This document shows, one piece after another, positions 32,153 through 44,800 of a stretch of 64,000 nucleotides of DNA. Position 1 is the first letter of the stretch. Every line of letters starts with the position of its first letter. The position numbers and the translations under genes were made by a program. This DNA is from Bombyx mori (taxonomy: Eukaryota > Arthropoda > Insecta > Lepidoptera > Bombycidae), in the NCBI RefSeq assembly GCF_030269925.1, contig NC_085121.1:7643501-7707500 (forward strand), given 5' to 3'. The notes beneath the pieces were generated by a model, which saw only the letters and a list, made by a program, of their open reading frames with translations, did no database searches and was not told the origin of the DNA.

Positions 32153-34259
32153 ATGAGTGACAATATGATTAAAATAGGAGACTATATTGTAATCCAAAAG
32201 CAGAATTTCAAAAAGCTTCACAAGTATAATAAACCTAATTCTACTATTACCGTAGGAAGAGACAGTATTAATTTAAATGGCATTGAGGGGTGTCGATACT
32301 TTTCTACTTTCAAAATGATAAGTAAAAGTAACAAAAAAGCCAGGGAATACACAGTGGAGCTAACTGACGAGGTGGTCAATCTAAAAGATGAGATTGAGAT
32401 AAAATTATCTGGTAGTGATAATAGAAACATCGTTGATGATGGACTCTCACAGAAACTGACAGCTGCAGAAATCGAAGATCTGAAGAATGACGCTAATAGG
32501 GCTTCAGATATTATAGAATCTTTAATTACTAATTCAAATACCTTTCACAATAAAACAGAGTTTTCTCAGGAGAAGTATTTAAAGAAGAAAGAAAAGAAAT
32601 ATTTTGAATATTTACAAATATTAAAACCTAACCTAAGAACGATAGCAGAAATCATGTATAAATTAGAACCTGGTAAAGTTCAAAATTTAAGAATAGACAC
32701 TTTGTCACAGATTATTACAACTGTGAATATTTATTGTGAGGGAAATCATTTATTATATGACTCTGGATCTAATGGTTTAGTTGCTGCAGCTTTATTAAGT
32801 TCTATTGGTCAAAATACTAATGGTAGACTAGTCCACATGCACCCCGGCAACATGTCTCAGAAACAAGCTCTCTTAGCTATGAATTTTCCAGAAGAACAAC
32901 TTAAGAGATGTATTTCTGTTAATGTTTATTCTGCATTAAGACAATTTTATCAAGGTTGTGATACAAATTCCAATGAAAATATAAAAGAAATTCCTATCAC
33001 AGAGTCAAATCAATTAAAAAGAAAATTAGTAGAAAATGACAATGAACCTAGAAGAAAAATTGCTAAACCTGATGAAGAAGTATCTGAACCAGTAATTGAT
33101 GAATTAAAGGAAAATAGTAACAAAGGTGATCCAAAGATACCAAAATGGCATTTCGATAACATTTATGCTGCACAAATTCTTGAAAAAAAATTGGATTCAT
33201 TGGTTATAACTTGTAAGGAAGATCCTCAAAATATATTTCTTGAATTAGTTAATTTTATCAAACCTGGCCGACCATTTGTTATTTACTATAATGTATCAGA
33301 GCCATTACAAAATCTATACTTAGCTTTAAAATCACAAAGTAATGTTGCAGCATTAAAACTCACAAGCAACTGGATGAGGAATTACCAGGTAAGCTTCTTT
33401 ATTTTAATTTTGTTATTATTGAACATCAACAACCATATAATTTATCAAATATGTAGAAAAAATCAGTAAGTACCAATTAATTTCACCTCTTAAACATAAT
33501 TATGCTCAAGTAAACTAATAGAAATTAAGTAAATCACATTATACTGTGAACAGACATGGTAAACTTACTTAATACCACTAATAGAGTGCATGGCATACTG
33601 AAAACAATTTGATTAAAGATAAAGACCCTTAATCTATAATCAAAAACTATTTCCAATCATTTCATAATATAAGAAAATGCAGCAAAAAGAAAAATTATAC
33701 TTAAATAATACACACTGACTGCACTAATAAAATAGATGATAAGCCTGAATCCAAGCAATCATCAAACTTGCATCAAACTTTATTATGCATATCTGTATAT
33801 TGTCTATACTATTTATTTATAACTTTTTGTAGGTAAGGGATCACACAAAAACTGACAAATTATTGATAATTATAACATAAAGGATACTACTTGTATGTGT
33901 AATTATCTTTTTTTGGTGGTCTAAACATGTCATTCAAGGTCAATATCATCAACAGTTGTTACACTGATAATAATATAAACATCATTGATGGCTTATGATT
34001 GTCTGGTTATTTATCTGCCTGTTGGAATATATAAAACAATGTTCTCTAAGATGTTAATATTTCCACTGTTGTTCCCACAAAAAAAATTTTTTTCTAGCAT
34101 GTCTAACAGCTCATTTTATCTCTGAAAGTCCCAAACTTTTAAATATTAATAAAATTTTCATTTGTTTTCACATTGTAGGTTTTGCCAGAACGAACACGTC
34201 CAGATGTTATTATGAATGGTGCTAGTGGGTATTTGTTATCAGGATATGTACTTAAATGA
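32153..34259 (+). CDS. TRMT6: tRNA (adenine-N1-)-methyltransferase non-catalytic subunit TRM6
   Basis: Two exons, 32153-33388 and 34179-34259, joined at AATTACCAG with phase 0. 438 aa. The chosen start is the second in-frame Met (context aaaATGagt); an ATG at 32129 would add 8 residues. TRM6 with TRM61 forms the tetramer that makes 1-methyladenosine at position 58 of tRNAs; TRM6 lacks the methyl-donor site and supplies tRNA binding. Family marks: GDYIVIQK at the start, SQEKYLKKKEKKYF, YDSGSNGLVAAALL (the degenerate Rossmann loop), LVHMHPG, RPFVIYY, and LPERTRPDV with GASGYLLSGY in the last exon. A basic/acidic linker about residues 280-340 is variable in the family. Convergent with DCLK; AATAAA at 34498-34503 may end it. 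Confidence 0.96.
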
Positions 34260-35843
34260 GAATTATGTTTGTTACAACTTTATATTAATAAATTTTTATA
34301 CAAAAGTATTTTTTTTAAAAGAAACACCTCTTTTGATACAAAATTTATTTAAATATTCTCAAGTGATCATAGATGATAGGGATTCATTTTTGTCTAAATG
34401 CATCAATTCAACACTGACATGCAATGAAGTGCAGTTGCTGATTTTATTTTCCATAATATTAAAGTTTAAAAGTAAAATAAAATTATCAACCAAGTTAAAT
34501 AAAATTGTTCTAAGATCTTAAATTTTTATTACTAGAATGAAAATAAGCATGTATGATTTTAAATGTAAAAATTGCACAGTACAGTAACAAAGGTAAGTGA
34601 AGGAATGTAAATCAGTCAATGTTAACTATGCATTTGATGTTATTTATAAATGTAAATTGAACAGTGATTTATATTCGAGAGGAACTTTGTTGATGTGTTG
34701 CATAATTTTGATGAGATTTTCAAATTAATTTGGCACTTAAAATGTTTAGTTCCTTTTACTATAAGCTACAAAAGCATGGCTGTGTTAAGCTATAAAAAAG
34801 CTGCATTTTTTTTCTATAAACATATTTTTGGATTTCATCCAAATACCCTATCTCGAATGTGATTAATGATATTTTAATGACATATATTCTATAAATGGTA
34901 ATTTATTGTCAAAGCTTATTTTGGACGTGGATTCTTTCCTAAAATAATTTACAAACTTATGAGAATCATATTTAACTGTAGTATGTATGTTGTAATTGCC
35001 ATTTCTATAGAGGAATGTAGTGATTTATGATATAAAAATAGCAGCGACTGCAAATTACATGACTACAAGCAATTCATATATATTTGAAACTTGAGTTCTT
35101 AACTATAAATATGAATTCATTCAAATCATTTATATAAGATATATTTTTGTATATTACACAATATTGCATAGAAAACATTTGTCATAAATATAATTTCATT
35201 AACCTAGATCATTCAATTGACTGCTCCGAGTTAAACCAAAGAGATCTTATAAGACTGCATAGATTTAGTTGATTCTACAACATATTGTACTTTTTTGTAA
35301 ACAAGAAAGTAGTTTATAACATATCAAATATGAAACAGGGTGATATGAAGTAGCTTCCTATTATAAATTACAATTATTGCTTTGCACTGCCAAAAGCCAT
35401 TGCACCACGTGAAGGTCGAAGTTACGACCAAACTCATCTAATTAACTAGGTTGTTGTAGAATTTTGTAAATCTAAATCATAAAAAAATCAAACCAAAAAT
35501 ATAATACTGCACCGGGTTTCGCACCAATTTTAAATAAATACACAATAGTTATATGCAGTACTTTCCGTTAATAATATATATATTGAAACTTTGGTATTGG
35601 TGTTAGTGTATCGAAAGGCATAATAATTATATTGCTATGATTGAAGGCTTTAGAATTAAGCTACAGATCGAACAACTGGGTTTGACACTGGTTTTAACGT
35701 GCGACGATGATGCTCGATGCTGACGCTTGTCGTCAGAAGCCTCATAAAGCCTAGGCGTAGACAAGGACACGTGCGAGCGTCGGCCGGCGCCCTGTGACGC
35801 GCCGTCAGGACGAAGGGCCAGACGCGCGGCGGTCGTCTGACAG
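34260..35843. other. Convergent 3' regions of TRM6 and DCLK
   Basis: AT-rich, with no ORF or repeat I can support. The left part is the TRM6 3' UTR (AATAAA at 34498), the right part the DCLK 3' UTR on the minus strand. 35700-35843 is distinctly GC-richer than the rest, being transcribed sequence just past the DCLK stop. Confidence 0.5.
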
Positions 35844-38800
35844 CTATGAAGAGTCATCGTCGTACCACGTGCGAAAGTCGCAACTCTCGTCATAGTCGTC
35901 CTGTAGTAAGATATTTGCGTTTTATATATCGACGCTTGAAAGGCAAACATGACTAAGCGACAATAACTGCTTTGTACATAAATGATAGGCAATAACCATA
36001 TTCGATGCGCAAAAAATATATATTTCTAAGTCTATTAAAATCATTTCAATCCTACAGCTACTAGCTAGATTCTACTACAGCTATATTCGTTAAAATATAT
36101 TTTGTTTTCAGGTATTTCAACTTTAAATTAGTCTACTGTAAAGTTCACGCATTGTCGCTTAGTCACGTTTGCCTTTCAAGCGTCGATATATTTTTTTTTC
36201 ATTCTTAATTAGAGCCATACACCAATTTTTTTTTTTATGCTTAGATGGTTGGAGGAGCTCACAGCCTACCTGATGTTAATTGATTACTGGAGTCCATAGA
36301 CATCGACAACGTAAATGCGCCATCCACCTTGAGATATAAGTTAGTTCTCTTAGTTAGGTCTCAAGTATAGTTGCAACGTCTGCCCCACCCGTCAAGCCGA
36401 AACGCATTACTGCTTCACGGCAGAAATAGGTAGGGTGGTGTAGTACCTACCCGTGCGGACTCACAAGAGGTCCTACCACCAGTAATTACTTATTAGGGGT
36501 TAAGTCGCTTTTCATGTTTAACCTAAAATTATTTTGAATACTAAATGAAACGGGATAACTAACCGCCATCCAAACATGATCAAGAACGTCCTCTGCGGCG
36601 AAACGCAGTTCAGGTTGTGGACGAAGCATGTTGGCGACGAGGTCGATGGCCCCGGCCGACACGCGCTCCCAGTGCGGCGCGGGGAACTCCAGTCGCGCCG
36701 AGAGGATCGCGTCGAACAACTTCTCCTGGTCGCCGTCCGGTGACGAGAAGGGCGGGAAACCGCACAGCAGGATGTATAAGATCACTCCCGCGGCCCACAC
36801 GTCGATCTGATCCAAACATAATGCTATGTTTATATATTACGTATGTACATATATGTATATATATTATGTATATGTATATTATGTATTTCACTGGATTGGT
36901 ACACCGCGCGTAGTTCGTTTCCAAATAATTCTTGTCCACCTGATGGTTGTCTGGAACAGATCGCTCTTAGCGATAAAACCGCCAATTGTACTTTTTTGTG
37001 TTTAATGTATTGCACTGTTTATTTGTTTTTTGGTGTACAATAAATAATACTCTCTATCTCTATGTTTAACTGAGTTGCATATAGAAGTTTTTTACACACC
37101 TTCTCACGTCGAGGTTCTCTACACAGTGATTACGTGTTCCAAGCGATCCATTAATGGACATGGCCCAATATGACAGAACGCTTTCGTAATGATATAGATT
37201 CTGATTACCACTAAGAAAAGTTTACAGGTATATGATATCGATAGGTAGGACAAAGCTGTATTACATACGTAATAAAGGTTAGAAATCATTTATTTTAATT
37301 TCATTTTACGTTTTAGAACTTAGCTCAAAAAAATTTTTTTTTATATTTTATTTTATTTGTTTATAAAACGAAATAGGGTTTTAAATATATTCTTAATAAA
37401 CGGCAGAGTGAAAGTACTGGGATCTTGTGAGCCATAGGTTACCTATAGACTATTTAAAAGACCAGGAAAAAAATCCCATCAATACCTTATACAAACTTTA
37501 TAATTATTCTTTTGCTCTCATGCTGTCAAGAACTTGTAGTGCCTACTTGTACTCTGCATTTGGGACAGACTCTTCTAGTTTAATTAGAGTTTTCCATTTT
37601 AATGAAGATATATGGCTATACATACTTTGCGCGACGGCCCAAATAGGCACTAGTACTATGCTAACTAGCTTATGTAGTATTGTGTATACCTTCAGTCCAT
37701 ATCCAGTTTCGAGGAGAATCTCCGGAGCAACATAAGTAGGAGTGCCACAGACGGCATGAAGTGGTCTCCAAACTTCAACTGCGAGACCGAAGTCAGCCAG
37801 TTTCAAGCCGCGGATACTTCCATCCGAACCCACTTCCACCTTCATAAACATAAATACACTTATGACATTTCGTCTTCTCGCATTAAAACTGTATAATCTC
37901 AAAAATTAATAATTTTACAGGAGAGTGTTTTAAAAGTTTAACATGTGATAATTTTTAATATTAATCATCTTTGCAACAGTTATTTTTTATTTTTTACCAG
38001 TTACATTATCTGTCTTTTAAAGTAAGATAAAAATAAGTATTAATTTTGTTATAGTAGTCAAAATATAGGTAAACAAAAAAAAATAAACTAAAACTACGTT
38101 CTTTTGACAATATTTATAAGAAAAATACTGGTGATACCAAATGATAACGCATATTAACTCAATTTCGAATATTTTTGTAAATTGTACACTTTTAAAAAAG
38201 CCGATTTCATTTAGTCATATCAATTTCTTTAATCTTAGCACAATCATAATTTAATTTTATTGCTTACCATATTAGTCATATTTCATCATCTTGGAACTCA
38301 GTAATAAAGTGATTGAGTGCAATTAAATTAGGTACTTAATTTCTGTGGTGATCAGCAATAATGGAATAAATTTTAGTGTTAGTGATATTAATAGCTTACC
38401 AAAAGATTTTCAGGTTTGATGTCACGATGTACTATGGAAAGCGAGTGTAGATATGCAATAGCTGATGTTAAATGGCCGATTAGCAAACGAGCTTGCGGTT
38501 CTGAGAATTTGGAAGCGACCGCGATACTATCGAATAAGTCTCCACCTAAAAATATAATTATGATCAAGCTATGTTACAAATCGTCAGATTTACTTAGCGT
38601 ATTATATTTCCTGGTAATCGTAATATTAAACTGGTAAGTATAATTCAAAGATCAATACTTTCAAATGTATTAGTGGAAAACAAAAAAAAATTAGGTATTT
38701 TCATGCGTGTCATACTATGTTTCAAAGCAAATATTGATTTAACTTATCATAAACACTGACTGCAAGGGAATCGGCATCGAAAACAGATTAGCGATGGGTT

Positions 38801-41800
38801 TTCGTTACAATAACAATAAAAAATGAAGTCTAAAAATTACTTTGCGTCAATGTAATGTCACAACACATTCAGTAGACGTGCCGAGTCAGCGATTTGGTAT
38901 TAAGGGGGGGAACGTCCGCCAGCACCATCGCTATATTTCAGGCGGAAACGCGAAGAAAACATGAATTTTCCATAATGTCAAGTACTTCTCCTTAACATAC
39001 CGATTTAATATCGTTTTGGCTTCGGCAACGTATTATCACCAAAGTTAAGTGTATGTTATTGTTACTGTGGTTATTAATGACTTCATAAACCATGTTTCAA
39101 GCCTGATGAATGTGTTTTAAGTGCGGTTTATTTAATTATTCTTTAATTATTATTTTAATATTTATATGGGAAGTACATTAACATCATTTTATCACTTAAA
39201 ACCTAACATGATTAGTTCTATATGTACTCACCGCTGACATATTCCATAACAAGGAATAACCATTCAGGACTATCTTGTTCTTCTATTAATGACACAATAC
39301 GAGGGTGACAAAGTTTTCTCATTACTCTTACCTAAAAATGAAGATATTTTAAAATATGTAACTACAATAAAATTGTATATTTAACTAAAGCTTATATAAA
39401 TATTGGTTCGATTGCAAAAACTTCGATATATTAAAAATCTAAGAATAGTTTTTTTTTCTCTTGAAGATGCGTCTTGTGCATATTCATTATATGCCTTTGC
39501 TAGTTAAAAATTAAACCTGTCGTAATAATGTTTAAAATTTACGTTTTTAACGCTTTTATTAGTAGAAACTGACTAAATGCAGAGATCTTCTGCATTCGTA
39601 AAATTAAAAATATAAATTCAAAATATTTCTTTATTTACTCTTAACGGACTATGCCAGAAGGTTACGCCCCAACTGTGAGTGGTCACCGTCGATCATGAAT
39701 ATCATCATTAATAGGACACAACCAAGCCACTGCCTACCGCTTAGGACTCTTGAAGAACATGTCATGGCGATCAGGGAACATCTCGCAGGGGTGATAATTT
39801 CAGAATTGATGGTATATGGTACTACTGATCTCTGAAAGCGCACTGAGGAATAACGTGGTAATTTCAGGCAGTACACAATGACATGATGCGCTGATATAAC
39901 CACGAGTTGTATGATATTTACAAAGATCCTAATATCATAAGAACTATAAAAATTGGACGCCTACAATGGGCAGGACATGTAGTTCGAATGGAGGAAACCA
40001 GAATGCCAAGACAACTACTATATGGCAAACCGGAGGGCCGCAGACATCGTAGCAAGCCCAAACTCCGCCCAAACTATGCAGATAGCGTAGAGCACGACCT
40101 CAAAGTTATCTGTGTCAAGTACTGGAAAGAGAAAGCCCTGAACAGAGCAGTCTAAAGAGACATACTGGACCAGGCTAAGGCCCACCTTGGGTTGTAAGGC
40201 CTAAGATGATGATGATATGGTGCGCTGATAAAATGACCGAATTATCTAAAAGAATTCGTAAGAGTACGCGAGGATATTGTAAATCAGGACAACGACAAGA
40301 GAAGACGTATGGCTTAAGCGAAGTCCCTCGAAACTAATTTGTATATCGACGCTTGAAAGGCAAACGTAGAAATATATAATTTTGCGCATCGAATATGATT
40401 ATTGCCTATCATTTATGTATAAAGCAGTTATTGTCGCTTAGTCACGTTTGCCTTTCAAGCGTCGATATGTACAGGATAAATCAATATCCGAATGACTAGA
40501 GGCTACATACACTACACAATCAAATTTTTCACTATAAAAGGAAAATAAATTTAATAACGACTCACCTCCGCCTCAACGTAATGTTCTTTGCCTTTGCATT
40601 TCGCTTTATCAATAACTTTAAGAGCGTAATCCTTTCCGGTAGTTCTGTCTCTGCATGTCCTTACAACAGCAAAATTGCCGTCACCTGTACGAGAAGCACA
40701 CATTTTAATATTATTGATTGTGTTAAGAGCCACTGCTTGTGATGTGATTTGTTTTTTTTTATTTGGGTGGACGAGCTCATAGCCCACCTGGTGTTAAGTA
40801 GTTACTGGAGCCCATAGACATCTACAACGTAAATGCGCCACTCATCTTGAGATATAAGTTCTAAGGTCTCAAGTATAATTATAACGGGTGCCCCACCCTT
40901 CAAACCGAAACGCATTACGGCTTCACGGCAGAAATAGGCAGGGTGGTGGTACTTACCCGCACAGACTCACAAAAGGCCCTACCACCAGTAATTACGCAAA
41001 TTATAATTTTGCGGGTTTGACTTTTATTACACGATGTTATTCCTTCACCGTGGAAGTCAATCGTGAACATTTGTTGAGCACTTATTTCATCAGAAAAATT
41101 CGTACCCTCCTGGGATTCGAACACCGGTGCATCGCTTAACACAATGACTAATTTACTAATTTACTAATACTTAATTTTAAATGATTTGCTAGCATATTTT
41201 GAGTTAAGCTTTAGCTAATATTCAGTTTATCATTTATAAGAGTATAGGAGAACAATACTGTAACTATGTTTAATCGTCGCGCATCCGAGCGCCAATTTAA
41301 ACTTCAACATGTACGTGTTGGAGCGACTTTACTCAAGACATTTTCACGTTATAATCGGCGTCAAATAGCGTTAGATTTAACTTATATAAACCTTCATCGT
41401 AGCTCTAATTTGGTTAAAAATAGCTTCTTATTAGTTTAGAGACCCAATAAGGGAACGTATGGAAATGACGTCGATATACTATATTATCATACCGATGATG
41501 CTTCCGACGGAATACTTGAGTCGGAGCGGGTGCGGCAGGGCGGGGTCCGCGGGCGCGACGTCCGGCTGCACGTCGCCGCCCGCCCCCGCGCCCGCCGCGA
41601 CCCCCGCCTCGCGCCCGCACTTCACGGGCATGCGGGGCTTCGGACCCGACCTAAAAAATACATGCTCATTACTTACTACTCGTAATTACTGTGGGTGACT
41701 CACGTGTATTTATTTATTTTATAATATTTTATTATAATTACACTACACAACAACACATACATACTTTATTTTATATCAACACATTCATTTATCACACAAT

Positions 41801-44800
41801 CATACAAAACATTATAGACGAACCGGTCGTCGCATTTTACCGATGTAGTAGCAAAATATTATCGCCGCCGCTATACTGCAGTTATCGCCTGACTTTGCTT
41901 GTAAATTTATTTTGTTTAGTGTAAATAATGTTTTGTATGATTGTGTGATAAATGAATGTGTTGATATAAAATAAAAAAAGATGCTGACAAACATTTCGAG
42001 ACGGTAGTATATGGAGCAAGACCCAAATCTTCTACAATAATAGCCTATTTGGCATGCGAACCCTGACTACACAAGCAACTGCAACTACATCCTGTGCATA
42101 GGAGTTGTATCTCTACCATATTTCACACAATTCGGAAATTATTTCTATTCGTGCTTGACAATTCTACGACTCAGGAAAGCTAAACAAAATCAGCGTAAAA
42201 TTATCAACCAAATCGAACCATAACACCTATAAAAAGTCTGTTGACCCTATCTAGTTGCAGGGTTGTAAAGATCGACTTTAATCATTTAAACCTCTTTTTA
42301 TTAAGTTATTTGTATAAACATAAGTATGAAAGTTCAACGTCATTACTACAACTGTATTTCTAAATATTGCCTGCTTTGCCGCATAAAAGCAACAGGCTCT
42401 ACCGTATGCGCAATACATGACTAAACTTCAAGTTACGTACTAAAAGCCAGAGTCTAGGAGCTTTAGTTTAAAAGAGACGAGAGGCATCACCGGGTTGATT
42501 AGGTTGGCAAATTCGAATGTATAAATATATGATTCACTCACCTTGAACTTCTTGTAATGGGAGTTTTTCGGCACTGGGATACGGCTTTATTCTCTTCAAA
42601 TTCTAGTTCGAAATCTTCTTGATTGACTCTGAAATTAAGCTATGTTTAGTTTTTTTTAATTGCTTAGATTAGTGGACCAGCATCTACAACGTAAATGCGC
42701 TACCCACCTTGAGATGTAAGTTCTAAAGTCTCAAATATAGTTACAACGGCTGCCCCACCCTTCAAACCGAAACGCATTACTGCTTCACGGCAGAAATAGG
42801 CAGGGTGGTGGTACATATCCGTGCGGACTCACAAGAGGTCCCACCACCAGTAATTACGCAAATAATAATTTTGCGGATTTGATTTTTATTACACGATGTT
42901 ATTCCTACACCGTGGAAGTCAATCGTGAATATTTGTCGAGTACGTATTTCATTAGAAGAATTGGTACCCGCCTGGGATTCGAACACCGGTGCAACGCTCA
43001 AAACGAATGCACCGGACGTTTTATCCCTTAGACCACGGCGAATTCAAAAATACACAGTTAAAAATAAAAACACAGTTTATTTTTTAATATGAAATAAATT
43101 TGCAGACAATCCTGCGGTTACCAAATCTGTGATGTAAATTCTTGAGACAAAGATTTCACAATTATTTTTGGGTTAAATGATAAAATGTAATTTAATTTTA
43201 TACCTCTCATTGCCATATGCAAAAAACACATCTTCCTCGTCGAAGAATTGATGCAGAGCTGTAACTTGAGTCCCAGACGATGTGAAAACTTTCCTTACAC
43301 ATCCCGTATCGAGTTTCACGCAATCCGTGATCGCAGCCAAGGCATGCTCGAGTGTCGGGCTATTACGTTTATTCAGCAATAGCCGACACACCTGAAACGT
43401 TGTTTTAATTTAAGTCGCATCAACACCCTCAGTATATTTTTATAGTACCCTCAAATTCACGGCCCACAAAATAGTAAGTTTTATTTATTAATTGCTTAGA
43501 TGGGTGGACGAGCTCACAGCCTATCCGGTGTTAAGTGGTTACTGGACCCCATAGAGATCCACAACGTAAATGCGCCACCCACCTTGAGATATAAGTTCTA
43601 AAGTCTCAAGTATAGTTTTACAACGGCTGCTCCACCCTTCAAACCGAAACGCATTACTGCTTCACGGCAAAAATAGGCAGGGTGGTGGTACCTGCGGATT
43701 CACAAGAGGTCCTACCACCAGTAACGTTTGTTTAACGTGGTGTTTAACGTCGCTCATTCCAGTTCGAAATTTCATTCGAGAAACCAATGGTACGTTGTGA
43801 ATTTGAATTCTTGAGATGTACTATTGAACACGATGGATGCGACTTAACGGTACCAAGGATTAACTTTACTAAAGACGTCGGAATTAAACTATAATTTCTC
43901 ATATCTTAATAGATAACTCTAATTTCTCATATATTACTGGTGGTAGGACCTCTTGTGAGTCCGCGCGGGTGGGTACCACCACCCTGCCTATTTCTGCCGT
44001 GAAGCAGTAATGCGTTTCGGTTTGAAGGGTGGGGCAGCCGTTGTAACTATACTTGAGATCTTAGAACTTATATCTCAAGGTGGGTGGCGCATTTACGTTG
44101 TGGATGTCTATGGGCTCCAGTAACCACTTCACACCAGGTGGGCTGTGAGCTCGTCCACAAATCTAAGCAATAAAAAAAAAGATAAATAGTTTTACTAAAT
44201 GCTAGCGGATCCGACAGATGTTTTCCTGCATATACAAAAACTTATTCAAGTCTATCCAGACGTTTAGTTGCAGTATAGATAAATAGCCTAGATGCCGACT
44301 GTAGCGCCATATGCCGGGCTGATTAGTGAATCTAAACATCCAGGGCGCCACCCAAACACATGCAAAAAAAATTCATTCAAATCGATCCAGCCAGACATAC
44401 ACACGTATAGTAGATTTATATGTAATAAAATAACACGTGGTCATATTTTTTCCTAAAAAGTTTTGTTTTAAAAACGAACTACATATTTTATATATTAATT
44501 ATGAATTATCTCGTGTTTTCGCGATTCGTAGAAAGTTAAAGTTTAAACTGGCCTTTATGATTCAATCTCGCTGTTATCATTTTCTACGTTACGAATACTA
44601 TACATTTTTCCCGGAAAACTAAGCTGTTAAAATTAAATGAAACAATAAAATAATAAATCACAGATTAAGTCGTTAAAGTGATTGTAATTAACAATTTCAA
44701 ATTTAATGAAATAGTTTTAATCGTAATAATGTAATGAGAAATCCGTTCACAAGATCATTATAAGCTGTTCTTTGAATAGTATGAGCAATGTCATCAAATT

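Noticed and set aside
41414..41620. Arg/Gly-rich minus-strand frame
   Set aside because: It is the wrong frame through the GC-rich DCLK linker exon 41650-41493, whose proper frame joins DCX and kinase exons with closed phases.
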